Shown here piece after piece: positions 50,110 through 58,132 of a DNA stretch of 58,132 nucleotides. Position 1 is the first letter of the stretch, and the number at the start of each line of letters is the position of its first letter. A program made the position numbers and the translations under genes. The notes below the pieces were generated by a model. It saw nothing but the letters and a program-made list of their open reading frames with translations, was not told the origin of the DNA and searched no databases. Source of the stretch: Acidobacteriota bacterium (GTDB taxonomy: Bacteria > Acidobacteriota > Terriglobia > Terriglobales > Acidobacteriaceae); NCBI GenBank assembly GCA_021806005.1, contig JAJZDM010000012.1, positions 1 through 58,132 on the forward strand, in the 5' to 3' direction.

Positions 50110-51699
50110 CTACCCCCTGCCCGGCTCGATCTCAAAGCTCACACCCTGCGCCAGGGGCAGTCGGGTTCCGTAGTTGATGGTGTTGGTGGCGCGCCGCATG
50201 TACTGCTTCCAGGCATCGGAACCGGACTCGCGCCCGCCTCCCGTCTCCTTCTCTCCCCCAAAGGCCCCACCGATCTCCGCGCCGGAGGTGCCGATGTTCA
50301 CGTTGGCGATCCCACAGTCCGATCCAGAGGCGGAGAGAAACCGCTCCGCCTCCCGCATGTTCAAGGTGAAGATCGACGATGAGAGTCCCTGCGAGACGTC
50401 GTTGTGCAGCGCGATGGCCTCCTCCAGCTCGCGATACTTCATCACGTAGAGGATGGGCGCGAAAGTCTCGCGCTTCACCACCGGGAGCTGCGCCGCGACC
50501 TCCACCAGAGCGGGCCGCACATAGAAGGCAGCCTCTCCGCCCAGGGCTTCAACCGCGATGCGCTCGCCACCGGTGATCGCGGCGCCCTCGGCGCGCGCCT
50601 CCTGCAGCGCGGCCTGCATGGCCGCATGGGATCGTTGGTCAATGAGCGGGCCCACCAGCGTCCCAGCCACGCGCGGATCTCCCACCACCACCGAGCGATA
50701 CACCTGCTTCAACCGCGAGATCAGATCCTCATAGACCGACTCGTGGACGATCAGGCGGCGCAGCGTGGTGCAGCGCTGGCCCGCCGTTCCCAGCGCCGCA
50801 AAGGCGACCGCGCGCAGGGTAAGATCCAGATCCGCGCTGGGGCAGACGATCGCCGCGTTGTTGCCGCCCAGCTCCAGCAGGGCGCGCCCAAAGCGGCTGG
50901 CCACGCGCGGCCCCACAGCCCGGCCCATCGCCGTCGAGCCGGTCGCCGAGAGCAGCGCGATTCGCGGCGAGTCCACCATCAACTCACCCAGCCTTGCCCC
51001 ACCCAGCAATACAGCGCAGAGACCCTCCGGGACGCCACCCACCTTCGCTGCCGCGCGCAGAAACAGAGCCTCCACGGCCAGCGCCGTCAGCGGCGCCTTC
51101 TCCGAGGGCTTCCACACCACTGCATCCCCACATACCAGAGCCAGCGCCGCGTTCCACGACCACACCGCCACCGGGAAGTTGAACGCTGAGATCACGCCGA
51201 CCACTCCCAGCGGATGCCAGGTCTCCATCATCCGATGGTCCGCACGCTCGGAGGCAATCGTCCGTCCCTCCAACTGCCGCGACAGGCCAACGGCGAAGCT
51301 GCAGATATCGATCATCTCCTGCACCTCGCCCACACCCTCGGACAGAATCTTGCCGGTCTCCAGCGTAACCAGTCGGCCCAGCGCCTCCGCCTCCGCGCGC
51401 AACTCCTCTCCAAGCGCGCGCACCAGCTCTCCACGTTTCGGAGCCGGCACACTGCGCCAGACAAGAAAGGCCCGCTGCGCCGCCTCGATCGCCTCCCGCG
51501 CCGCTGCTTCACTGGTCTCCGGCACCTGCGCCATCTCCTGCCCGGTGATCGGCGTATGCACCTGGATCTCGTTGCCGGAGGACTGGCCCGCACTCCCGAC
51601 CAGCCTGGTCAGCGTCTCCTCCACTCCCAGCCGCGCGAGCAAGGAGCGAACCTCCTCCTTAAGCGAAGACAAATCGTGCCCAACCGTATTCAGCATCAT
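50110..51699 (-). CDS. ALDH7-type aldehyde dehydrogenase (aminoadipate-semialdehyde dehydrogenase-like)
   Basis: 529 residues from ATG 51699, with GGAAGGAG before it. NAD-binding FNFPVAVWSWNAALALVCGDAVVWKPSEKAPLTA, the catalytic Glu in RALLELGGNNAAIV (about residue 275) and the nucleophile Cys in GTAGQRCTTLRRL (about 307) are evident. Members with GNNA rather than GGK(S/N), LLSATGSTAMGR and IANVNIGTSGAEIGGAFGGEKETGGGRESGSDAWKQYMRR belong to ALDH7, which oxidises alpha-aminoadipate semialdehyde. The class III aminotransferase 82 bp upstream supports lysine catabolism. Confidence 0.92.
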   Translation of the reverse strand: MMLNTVGHDLSSLKEEVRSLLARLGVEETLTRLVGSAGQSSGNEIQVHTPITGQEMAQVPETSEAAAREAIEAAQRAFLVWRSVPAPKRGELVRALGEELRAEAEALGRLVTLETGKILSEGVGEVQEMIDICSFAVGLSRQLEGRTIASERADHRMMETWHPLGVVGVISAFNFPVAVWSWNAALALVCGDAVVWKPSEKAPLTALAVEALFLRAAAKVGGVPEGLCAVLLGGARLGELMVDSPRIALLSATGSTAMGRAVGPRVASRFGRALLELGGNNAAIVCPSADLDLTLRAVAFAALGTAGQRCTTLRRLIVHESVYEDLISRLKQVYRSVVVGDPRVAGTLVGPLIDQRSHAAMQAALQEARAEGAAITGGERIAVEALGGEAAFYVRPALVEVAAQLPVVKRETFAPILYVMKYRELEEAIALHNDVSQGLSSSIFTLNMREAERFLSASGSDCGIANVNIGTSGAEIGGAFGGEKETGGGRESGSDAWKQYMRRATNTINYGTRLPLAQGVSFEIEPGRG

Positions 51700-51781
51700 T
51701 GCATCTCTCCTTCCAATTTCCTTTCCACGCCTCGTGTGCCCTCGGCATCCGTTGTCTGCGTAGCCGAGGGCAGAGCCAGGC

Positions 51782-53167
51782 CTACTGCATCGCCTGCGCG
51801 ACGCACTCCTCCAGCAGGTCCAGCGCGACCTCCATCTCCTCCCCGGTAATCACCAGCGGTGGACAGATGCGCAGGGTGTTGGCGCCGCAGCCCAACATCA
51901 GCAGTCCGCGCTCAAAGGCCAGATCAACGATCTTGTCCCGCAGACCCCCTGCAGCCTCCCGACTCTGCTGGTCGGTGACAATCTCTACGCCGATCATCAG
52001 CCCTCGTCCGCGCACATCGCCGACGATGGGATACCGTCCCACCCAGCTCTCCAGCCGTTCGAGCGCCGCCGCTCCCACCGTTGCCGCATTCCCCATCGCC
52101 TCGCGCTCAATGATGTCCATCGTCGCCAGCGCCGCGGCCAGGCAGACCGGATTGCCCCCAAAGGTGCTGGCGTGCGATCCCGGCACCCAGTCCATCACCT
52201 CTGCCCGGGCCAGGCAGACACCCAGCGGCATGCCGGACGCAATGCCTTTGGCCATGCACACGATATCCGGTTGCACGCCGGAGTGCTCGATCGCCCACCA
52301 CTTGCCGGTGCGCCCCGCGCCGGACTGAATCTCATCCACCACCATCAGAATGCCGTGACGGTCGCAGATCCGCCGAATCTCCTGCAGAAAGATATCCGGG
52401 GCCACCACGTAGCCTCCCTCGCCCTGGATCGGCTCGACGAAGATGGCTGCGACCTCCTCCGGAGCCAGCAGCGTCTTGAAGACCTTCTCTTCGATATACC
52501 GCGCACAGCCCAGAGCGAACGCCTCCTCATCCTGAGGTCCCCCGCTGCATCCGCGGTAGGCGTAGGGGTAACGCACATGGGTCACGCCAGGGACAAACGG
52601 CGCAAAGCGGCGCTTCTGCTGCACCTTGGAGGCGGTCAGCGAGAGCGCTCCCATCGTCCGCCCGTGGAAGCTGCCCACAAAGCTGATGATGTTCTGCCGG
52701 CCGGTGTGATAACGCGCCAGCTTGATGGCGCACTCGATCGCCTCCGCTCCGGAGTTGCCGTAGTAGATCCGATGCGGTCCGGGCATGGGAGCAATCGCCG
52801 AAAGCCGGGCCGCTACCCGGGGCATCAGGTCATAGTAAAAATCCGTCCCGGACATATGCAGAAGCTGTGCCGCCTGCTCCTGCACCGCCTTCACCACCTC
52901 CGGGTGACAGTGCCCGGTGGAGTTGACCGCGATGCCCGCGGTAAGGTCCAGAAACTCATTGCCGTCTACATCTTCAATCCGGCACCCAAAGCCGCGCTTC
53001 ACCACCAGCGGGTAGCCGCGCGTATAGCTGGGGGAGATGTAACGGTCATCCTCAGCGACCACCGCCTGGGCGCGTGGGCCTGGAACGGCGCCCACAAACT
53101 TCGGACCGAAGCGCGCATGCATCTCCGCGGTCGCTGTACGTTGCACGGCATGGATCAGGTGGCTCAT
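51782..53167 (-). CDS. Class III PLP-dependent aminotransferase (4-aminobutyrate/lysine type)
   Basis: 461 residues from ATG 53167, with AAGGAG upstream. AVNSTGHCHPEVVKAVQEQ, the cofactor block YYGNSGAEAIECAIKLARYHTGRQNIISFVGSFHGRTMGALS, the Asp in VVDEIQSGAGRTGKWW and the Schiff-base Lys in DIVCMAKGIASGMPLG identify a subgroup II ornithine/GABA-like enzyme. The ALDH7-type gene follows closely, so omega-amino group removal from lysine, giving aminoadipate semialdehyde, is a sensible guess. GABA or ornithine are alternatives. A possible small ORF and promoter lie about 370-530 bp upstream on the same strand. Confidence 0.93.
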   Translation of the reverse strand: MSHLIHAVQRTATAEMHARFGPKFVGAVPGPRAQAVVAEDDRYISPSYTRGYPLVVKRGFGCRIEDVDGNEFLDLTAGIAVNSTGHCHPEVVKAVQEQAAQLLHMSGTDFYYDLMPRVAARLSAIAPMPGPHRIYYGNSGAEAIECAIKLARYHTGRQNIISFVGSFHGRTMGALSLTASKVQQKRRFAPFVPGVTHVRYPYAYRGCSGGPQDEEAFALGCARYIEEKVFKTLLAPEEVAAIFVEPIQGEGGYVVAPDIFLQEIRRICDRHGILMVVDEIQSGAGRTGKWWAIEHSGVQPDIVCMAKGIASGMPLGVCLARAEVMDWVPGSHASTFGGNPVCLAAALATMDIIEREAMGNAATVGAAALERLESWVGRYPIVGDVRGRGLMIGVEIVTDQQSREAAGGLRDKIVDLAFERGLLMLGCGANTLRICPPLVITGEEMEVALDLLEECVAQAMQ

Positions 53168-53537
53168 GGAAGCTCTCTCCTTCTGCAGGGATGCCCGCCC
53201 CGGCACACGGTTCCTGGGATACCAGGCCGGACCGGAGGACCCTGCGGCTCATAGGACGTGAAGGCTCAGGCTCGGCAGCGCTCCCGTCCCGAAATGGGGC
53301 GAGGAAACCGCTGAGCTTCGAACCGTCTTCCTGGCGCTTCAGGCACCTTGATCGGGTCGCGGAGTGGGGAGCCGGAACGCCGGTCAGCATCTTCTCCAGG
53401 GAAGATGCCACGGCAGATCCTCTCAGGGAAACCCATCTACGGAAGAGCTGGGATCGAACTCAGCTCACACCGGGACAAAGACTGCGCTGGAACAGAGGGA
53501 CGCCAGGACTGTGGGGCGTCGAGGATGCCGTGAAGGC
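53168..53537. other. Upstream region of the aminotransferase
   Basis: About 370 bp without a credible gene on either strand. I see no strong hairpin, riboswitch-like fold or tRNA. If the TATAAT near 53695 drives the aminotransferase, this is a long leader. Confidence 0.45.
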
Positions 53538-53669
53538 TTAGTCGCCGGAGAAGAGATTGGGACGCAGGCTGCTGGGCAGGGCGCGGGAGTGCGTATAGAG
53601 ACGCACAGGCACCTTGGAGCGCCGCAACATCTCGCCCAGGCTCATGGTCAGATTGGCAACCATCCACAT
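53538..53669 (-). CDS. Possible 43-residue small protein or leader peptide
   Basis: The frame starts at ATG 53669 with GTGAGG four bases upstream. A perfect TATAAT on the minus strand at 53698-53693 places the transcript start about 17 bases before the ATG. The product MWMVANLTMSLGEMLRRSKV continues with a basic, Pro-rich part and ends NLFSGD. It has no membrane helix or known motif. It lies between ilvD (53721, same strand) and the aminotransferase. The promoter-RBS-ORF arrangement is good, but conservation is unknown. Confidence 0.4.
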   Translation of the reverse strand: MWMVANLTMSLGEMLRRSKVPVRLYTHSRALPSSLRPNLFSGD

Positions 53670-53692
53670 ACGCCTCACCCGCTTGTGGATGG

Positions 53693-53698
53693 ATTATA
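53693..53698 (-). promoter_or_regulatory. Perfect TATAAT -10 box
   Basis: Located just after the ilvD stop codon and pointing towards the small ORF and the aminotransferase. The expected -35 position (around 53716-53721) does not resemble TTGACA. Confidence 0.45.
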
Positions 53699-53720
53699 GC
53701 GCTTTCGTCGCTGCTGCGAC

Positions 53721-55607
53721 TCAGTCGCCGGCGCTGAGCGCCGCCACCCTCTCCTCGCGCCTCTGCAGCCCGGCGAGGCTGCGCACCGCACCCTGCGCGG
53801 CGCTGGTGGTCATCGCGGCGTAGGCCTCCAGAGCCTTGGAGACCTGACGATCCCGCGCCCGTGGCTTCCACGCCTCCGCTCCCCTGGCCTCCATCCTCTG
53901 CCGCCTCCGCCCCAGCTCCTGCTCCGGCAGATCCACGCGCAGCAGACGCCGCGGGATATCGATCTCGATGGTGTCTCCCTCTTCGACCAGAGCCAGAGCG
54001 CCGCCCGCAGCGGACTCCGGTGAGATGTGCCCCAGACAGAGCCCCGAGCTGCCGCCGGAGAACCTGCCGTCCGTGATCAGCGCGCAACTCTTGCCCAGCC
54101 CCTTGGACTTCAGATAGCTGGTGGGATACAGCATCTCCTGCATACCGGGTCCGCCCTTCGGCCCCTCGTAGCGGATCAGCACCACATCCCCGGGAACGAT
54201 CTGGTCGCCCAGAATCGCATCCACCGCCGACTCCTGGCTCTCGAAGATCCGCGCCCGCCCGATAAACGTCAGCAGACTGGCATCCACGCCCGCGGTCTTC
54301 ACGATGCACCCCTCCTCGGCGATGTTGCCGTACAGCACCGCCAGCCCACCATCCTTGCTGAAGGCATGCTCCGCGTCGCGGATGGCCCCGCTGTGCCGAT
54401 CCAGATCCAGCTCCGGGTACCGTTTGTTCTGACTGAAAGCAACCGTAGTCCGAACCCCTCCTGGCGCGGCGCGATAGAACTCTTCAACCTCCGGAGCAAC
54501 ACCGCGCTTCACATCCATCCGGTCGATGGCCTCGCCCAGCGAAGCTGCGTGAACGGTGGGCGTCTCCCGATGCAACAGGCCTGCTCGATCCAACTCGCCC
54601 AGAATGGCGAAGATCCCTCCGGCGCGATGTACGTCTTCCATGTGCACCGTGGGCGAAGAGGGAGCCACCTTGCACAGATGCGGCACCCGGCGCGAGAGCC
54701 GGTCGATATCCAGCATGGTGAAGGGCACCTCGCCCTCCTGCGCCGCGGCCAGCAGATGCAGCACCGTGTTGGTTGAGCCGCCCATCGCGATATCCAGCGT
54801 CATCGCATTCTCAAAGGCTGCAAAGCTCGCGATGCTGCGCGGCAGCACACGCACATCATTCTGCTCGTAGTACCGCTTGGCCAGATCCACGATCGTGCGT
54901 CCGGCACGCAGAAACAGCTCTCTTCGATCAGCGTGCGTGGCCAGCACGCTGCCGTTGCCCGGCAGCCCCAGGCCCAGCGCCTCCACCAGACAGTTCATGG
55001 AGTTGGCGGTAAACATCCCGGAACACGAGCCGCAGGTCGGGCACGCCGAATGCTCATACTCTTCCACCTCCGCATCGCTGCGCTTGGGATCGGCGGCAAG
55101 AATCATCGCGTCGATCAGGTCGATCGACTTCAGGCCATCGCCCTGCTGAACCTTGCCCGCCTCCATCGGTCCGCCAGAGACGAAGACCGCGGGAATATTC
55201 AGCCGCAGCGCGGCCATCAACATGCCCGGCGTGATCTTGTCGCAGTTGGAGATGCACACCAGCGCATCGGCGCAGTGCGCATTCACCATGTACTCCACGG
55301 AGTCCGCGATCAGCTCGCGCGAGGGCAGGCTGTACAGCATGCCTCCATGGCCCATGGCGATCCCGTCGTCCACGGCGATGGTGTTGAACTCTTTGGCCAC
55401 GCCGCCGGCCCGGGCAATCTCCTCGCCCACCAGTTGGCCAAGATCCTTCAGGTGAACATGGCCGGGGACAAACTGGGTAAAGGAGTTGGCAACGGCGATG
55501 ATCGGCTTGCCAAAGTCGCCGTCCTGCATCCCGGTGGCGCGCCAAAGGCTGCGCGCTCCGGCCATATTGCGTCCATGCGTCGAGGTTCGTGACCGATAGG
55601 CTGGCAT
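53721..55607 (-). CDS. ilvD: Dihydroxy-acid dehydratase
   Basis: 628 residues from ATG 55607 ([14 protein letters not shown] is the usual N-terminus); an ATG three codons upstream is also in frame. TACAAT seven bases before 55607 suggests a leaderless start, although GGAGG lies in between. IlvD removes water from 2,3-dihydroxy-isovalerate and -methylvalerate in Val/Ile/Leu synthesis. Fe-S and Mg ligands are in [20 protein letters not shown] (Cys near 123) and [22 protein letters not shown] (about 195). [19 protein letters not shown] is the C-terminal signature. The last 60 residues are Arg/Ala/Glu-rich, as in E. coli-type enzymes. Confidence 0.97.
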   Translation of the reverse strand: MPAYRSRTSTHGRNMAGARSLWRATGMQDGDFGKPIIAVANSFTQFVPGHVHLKDLGQLVGEEIARAGGVAKEFNTIAVDDGIAMGHGGMLYSLPSRELIADSVEYMVNAHCADALVCISNCDKITPGMLMAALRLNIPAVFVSGGPMEAGKVQQGDGLKSIDLIDAMILAADPKRSDAEVEEYEHSACPTCGSCSGMFTANSMNCLVEALGLGLPGNGSVLATHADRRELFLRAGRTIVDLAKRYYEQNDVRVLPRSIASFAAFENAMTLDIAMGGSTNTVLHLLAAAQEGEVPFTMLDIDRLSRRVPHLCKVAPSSPTVHMEDVHRAGGIFAILGELDRAGLLHRETPTVHAASLGEAIDRMDVKRGVAPEVEEFYRAAPGGVRTTVAFSQNKRYPELDLDRHSGAIRDAEHAFSKDGGLAVLYGNIAEEGCIVKTAGVDASLLTFIGRARIFESQESAVDAILGDQIVPGDVVLIRYEGPKGGPGMQEMLYPTSYLKSKGLGKSCALITDGRFSGGSSGLCLGHISPESAAGGALALVEEGDTIEIDIPRRLLRVDLPEQELGRRRQRMEARGAEAWKPRARDRQVSKALEAYAAMTTSAAQGAVRSLAGLQRREERVAALSAGD

Positions 55608-55760
55608 GTCCTCCATTGTACGGCGCGCGTACGAGTACCGCGCAGCCCAAAACGCCCCCAGGCCGGCCCAGAGGCTTCAGCCGGCCCTCCCCATCCAAGA
55701 GGGCGAGTCCCCCAGACACGAGTCACCCGGAGGCGAGTCAGGGCTCAGGCCTCCGCCGCC
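55608..55760. other. Intergenic region between ilvD and the GH31 gene
   Basis: About 150 bp. It contains the ilvD promoter region, with a TACAAT immediately before the start and a GTAC-rich near-palindrome (about 55618-55638). No further gene. Confidence 0.4.
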
Positions 55761-58132
55761 CTACCGGACCACCTTGACCACCTCGCCCTTCGCAAAGCCC
55801 ACATCCGCTCCAGCGGCCGAGAACTTCCCGGTAGCGTCGTTCCAGCGCAGATGGCTTATCTGATACGCCCCCTTCTCATACGCGTAGGTTGTGCCGTCGT
55901 CGCGGTACAGATCAAACGCCCCATCGGCTCCCGGGAAGACCATCACCTTGGCGATCTTCTGCTCCTCGTTGGTGCTCTCCACAGGAGTTCCCAAGGGCAG
56001 GATGGAGCCGGCCCGCACGAACAGCGGAATCTCATCGATGGGCGCGCTCACCCGCAGCCGCTCTCCGCCATGTACCCTCTCATGCGTCCAGAAGTTGTAC
56101 CAGTCGGTTCCCGCCGGCAGATACACCTCCCGGCTGGTCATCCCCTGCCGCGTCACCGGAGCCACCAGCAGCGCCGGCCCGAACATGTATTCGTCACCTA
56201 TATCCGCGACCTTCGGATCGTCACCAAAGTCCATGAACAGCCCGCGCATGAACGGTGCCCCCGTCTCGTGCGCGCTCCAGCCCAGGGAGTAGATGTAGGG
56301 CAGCAACTGATAGCGCAGGCGCAGAAACTTCGCCAGAATCGGCTCGGCCTGCTTCCCATAGCTCCACACCTCGTTCTCCGGCCGGGTGCCATGTGTGCGG
56401 AAGTTGGGCAGAAAGGCGCCATACTCAAACCAGCGCACATATAGCTCCGGATAATCGTCGTCATGCCCCACCACCGCGCGAGCATCCTTCGGATCGATCA
56501 GCACCGGCCGCTTCGGCTGGTGATCGCGCGGCAAACCCTGCCACCCACCGATGTCCGTGCTCCAGTAAGGCATTCCGGAGGCCACAAAGTTGATCCCTGC
56601 CGGAACCTGGCGGCGCAGCACATCCCACGTCGGAGCCACATCCGAAGACCAGAAGACCGTTCCATTCTGCTGCGCTCCCAGATACGCTGAGCGGGCCAGG
56701 ATGAAGGCGCGCTGCTGCATCTCCCGGCGCATCCCCGCATACACCGCCGAGGTATGGAACAGAGGGTACACGTTGAAGTACTCCGTCCCTGGCCCCACGT
56801 GCAGGTAGCTTCCATTGGGCGGCAGATCCGGCTCGGTCTCGTCCAGCCAGAAGGCATCAAAGCCCAGCTTCACATAGTTCTGCCGGATCACATCCCAGAA
56901 CCATCGCCCAGCCGCCGGATCGGTCGTGTCGATGTCGCTGCCGGCCAGGTCGTAGGGCAAACCGTTGGTCGGCGTCCCATCGGCCTGATGTTCCAGCCAT
57001 CCGTTCTTCAACAAGGTGGCGTAGTACCGGTCGGAGGGCACAAACCGCGGCCACACGCTGATCATCACATGGAAGTTCATCGCGTGCAGCTCCTGGTTCA
57101 TCTTCGCCGGATCCGGCCACTGCCGGGGATTCATATCCATCTGCCCCATCTTCGTGTAGGTGAACCAGTCGATCACCAGGTCGTCGATGGGCAGATGCCG
57201 CTCCCGGTACCCTTTGGCTACCGCCAGCAGCTCCGCCTGGCTCCGGTAACGCTGCTTGCTTTGGATGAACCCGTAAGCCGACTTGGGCAGCATCGGCGTC
57301 GCGCCGGTCAGCAGCCGATACCCCGCATAGATCTCGTCGTAGCTCTCCCCCGCGATCACAAAGAAGGAGACCCTCTGGCCCACCTGCGACGTCCACTGCG
57401 TCTGGTCATTGACCGCAAAGGCGACTCGGGTCCGCGAAGGATTATCCCACAGCAGTCCATAGCCCTTGCTGGAGACCACAAACGGGACGCAGATCGTCTC
57501 TCCCCCCGTAGCGTCATAGTTCTGGGCGCAGCGCAGCACATGGCCGCGGCGATCCAGAAAACCCATCTGGTTCTGTCCCAGTCCGTAGTCGTGCTCATCA
57601 CTCGGCGCCGCAAAGCTCGCGCCCACCTGGTAGAACGGATCGTCTCCCGGACGCCGGTCCTCCAGCACCCCTCGATTGCCATCCTTGTTGTTGGGCACCG
57701 ACATCTGCCAGTTCCGCATATCCAGCAGCGTCTTACCGTCCGGCGTTGTCACCTTCACGCCCACCCACGGGTTGGACCCGATGAAGTAGCTGGGTAGCTC
57801 CCCCGCCGCCGCTCTGGCCGGCTGCGGCTTGCTCTGCGGCGAGACCGTCACCACCATCCGCGCGGAGCGCAGCACATCTCCCTTTGGACCACTCGCGATG
57901 CTCCATCCCTCGCCCTGTGGCTGGGCAAGAATCCCATACCCCGGAGCCGCGAGAGCGCGGTCTTTCAACAGACTCAACGTCACCCGCACCACGTTGGGCG
58001 CATACGGCTGGACCACCACCGTCGCATCGCCCCGCTGCAGCGTCAACTGCTGCGCTCCGGCGCCGGAGAGGGCCATCGCCATCGCCATCGCACCGATCCA
58101 CGAACTCACCTTGAATGCCCACTGGCTCCGCT
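55761..58132 (-). CDS. Secreted GH31 alpha-xylosidase-like enzyme, 5' end outside window
   Basis: The frame is open to the right edge. A GTG at 58109 could start the protein, but codons beyond it (RSQWAFK) fit a longer signal peptide ending SGAGAQQ, so the true start is probably outside. GH31 catalytic blocks are DDLVIDWFTYTKMGQMDMN, the nucleophile Asp in FDAFWLDETEPDLPPNG and the acid/base Asp in TVFWSSDVAPTWDVLRRQV. YWSTDIGGWQG and PNFRTHGTRPENEVW follow. WLDETEP is typical of alpha-xylosidases, acting on xyloglucan side chains, rather than alpha-glucosidases. A C-terminal beta-sandwich completes the enzyme. Confidence 0.93.
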   Translation of the reverse strand, partial: RSQWAFKVSSWIGAMAMAMALSGAGAQQLTLQRGDATVVVQPYAPNVVRVTLSLLKDRALAAPGYGILAQPQGEGWSIASGPKGDVLRSARMVVTVSPQSKPQPARAAAGELPSYFIGSNPWVGVKVTTPDGKTLLDMRNWQMSVPNNKDGNRGVLEDRRPGDDPFYQVGASFAAPSDEHDYGLGQNQMGFLDRRGHVLRCAQNYDATGGETICVPFVVSSKGYGLLWDNPSRTRVAFAVNDQTQWTSQVGQRVSFFVIAGESYDEIYAGYRLLTGATPMLPKSAYGFIQSKQRYRSQAELLAVAKGYRERHLPIDDLVIDWFTYTKMGQMDMNPRQWPDPAKMNQELHAMNFHVMISVWPRFVPSDRYYATLLKNGWLEHQADGTPTNGLPYDLAGSDIDTTDPAAGRWFWDVIRQNYVKLGFDAFWLDETEPDLPPNGSYLHVGPGTEYFNVYPLFHTSAVYAGMRREMQQRAFILARSAYLGAQQNGTVFWSSDVAPTWDVLRRQVPAGINFVASGMPYWSTDIGGWQGLPRDHQPKRPVLIDPKDARAVVGHDDDYPELYVRWFEYGAFLPNFRTHGTRPENEVWSYGKQAEPILAKFLRLRYQLLPYIYSLGWSAHETGAPFMRGLFMDFGDDPKVADIGDEYMFGPALLVAPVTRQGMTSREVYLPAGTDWYNFWTHERVHGGERLRVSAPIDEIPLFVRAGSILPLGTPVESTNEEQKIAKVMVFPGADGAFDLYRDDGTTYAYEKGAYQISHLRWNDATGKFSAAGADVGFAKGEVVKVVR

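Noticed and set aside
53425-53490. tRNA-like stretch with a TTCGA-type loop
   Set aside because: On the minus strand GAGTTCGATCCCAG resembles a T-arm, but the stem has only four pairs and no acceptor or anticodon arm can be formed around it.
1-58132. Search for insertion sequences, phage genes, integrases, CRISPR arrays, toxin-antitoxin pairs and biosynthetic clusters
   Set aside because: None seen. Apart from the gluQ patch and the beta-propeller segment, the window reads as ordinary chromosomal metabolism.

Overview
The window is gene-dense, high-GC bacterial DNA (roughly 60-68 % GC in the lines I sampled) with strong GC3 bias. This bias makes long antisense open frames common. The gene mix fits a soil Acidobacteriota of the Terriglobia type (subdivision 1): GH51 and GH31 glycosidases, secreted S9 and S10 peptidases, many ECF sigma factors, a SpoIIE-type phosphatase with an N-terminal sensor domain, a methylcitrate cycle and DUF6249/DUF4126 membrane proteins. 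That placement is inference from family content; there is no rRNA or tRNA gene to anchor it.

Layout. 1-4802: truncated ECF sigma factor, small membrane protein, then hisS-aspS and a membrane protein in one direction. 4884-8255: rhomboid-like membrane protein, LysW-like zinc-ribbon protein, small secreted protein and a Y-family DNA polymerase. 8358-12645: a variable patch with a GT-C glycosyltransferase, a fragment of gluQ, an FkbM methyltransferase, a small membrane ORF with strong hairpins, then intact gluQ. 12706-19845: S9 peptidase, icd, OsmC-like protein, purine permease, DUF985 cupin. 20019-28984: GH51 arabinofuranosidase, the prpB-prpC-prpD methylcitrate operon, a metallophosphoesterase and a YiaK-like reductase. 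29092-38901: unknown protein, glutaryl-CoA dehydrogenase-like enzyme, GT39/TPR protein, tgt, a broken SpoIIE phosphatase, a sigma/anti-sigma/secreted-protein operon and prmC. 38964-48461: DUF4126 protein, a lipoprotein beta-propeller between two copies of a 70-bp repeat, S10 peptidase, PfkB kinase, molybdopterin oxidoreductase, orphan OppF-like ATPase, DUF971 protein and SemiSWEET (48174-48461, which overlaps the following gene). 48458-58132: TauE permease, LOG protein, an aldehyde dehydrogenase plus aminotransferase pair, a possible 43-residue ORF, ilvD and a truncated GH31 enzyme.

Functional links. tgt and gluQ act on the same tRNA(Asp) wobble position, and the AspRS carries the residues typical of non-discriminating enzymes that also charge tRNA(Asn). 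The ALDH7-like enzyme, class III aminotransferase and glutaryl-CoA dehydrogenase could form an aminoadipate route of lysine breakdown. prpBCD handles propionyl-CoA. GH51 and GH31 point to arabinoxylan or xyloglucan use.

I see no phage, transposase, CRISPR array or obvious defence island. The most unusual items are a recent duplication that left a gluQ fragment, a phosphatase pseudogene with an internal deletion, a palindrome covering the -10 box of an apparently leaderless DNA polymerase gene, several other apparently leaderless starts, a LysW-like orphan with an acidic tail, and the 70-bp repeats flanking one lower-GC gene.
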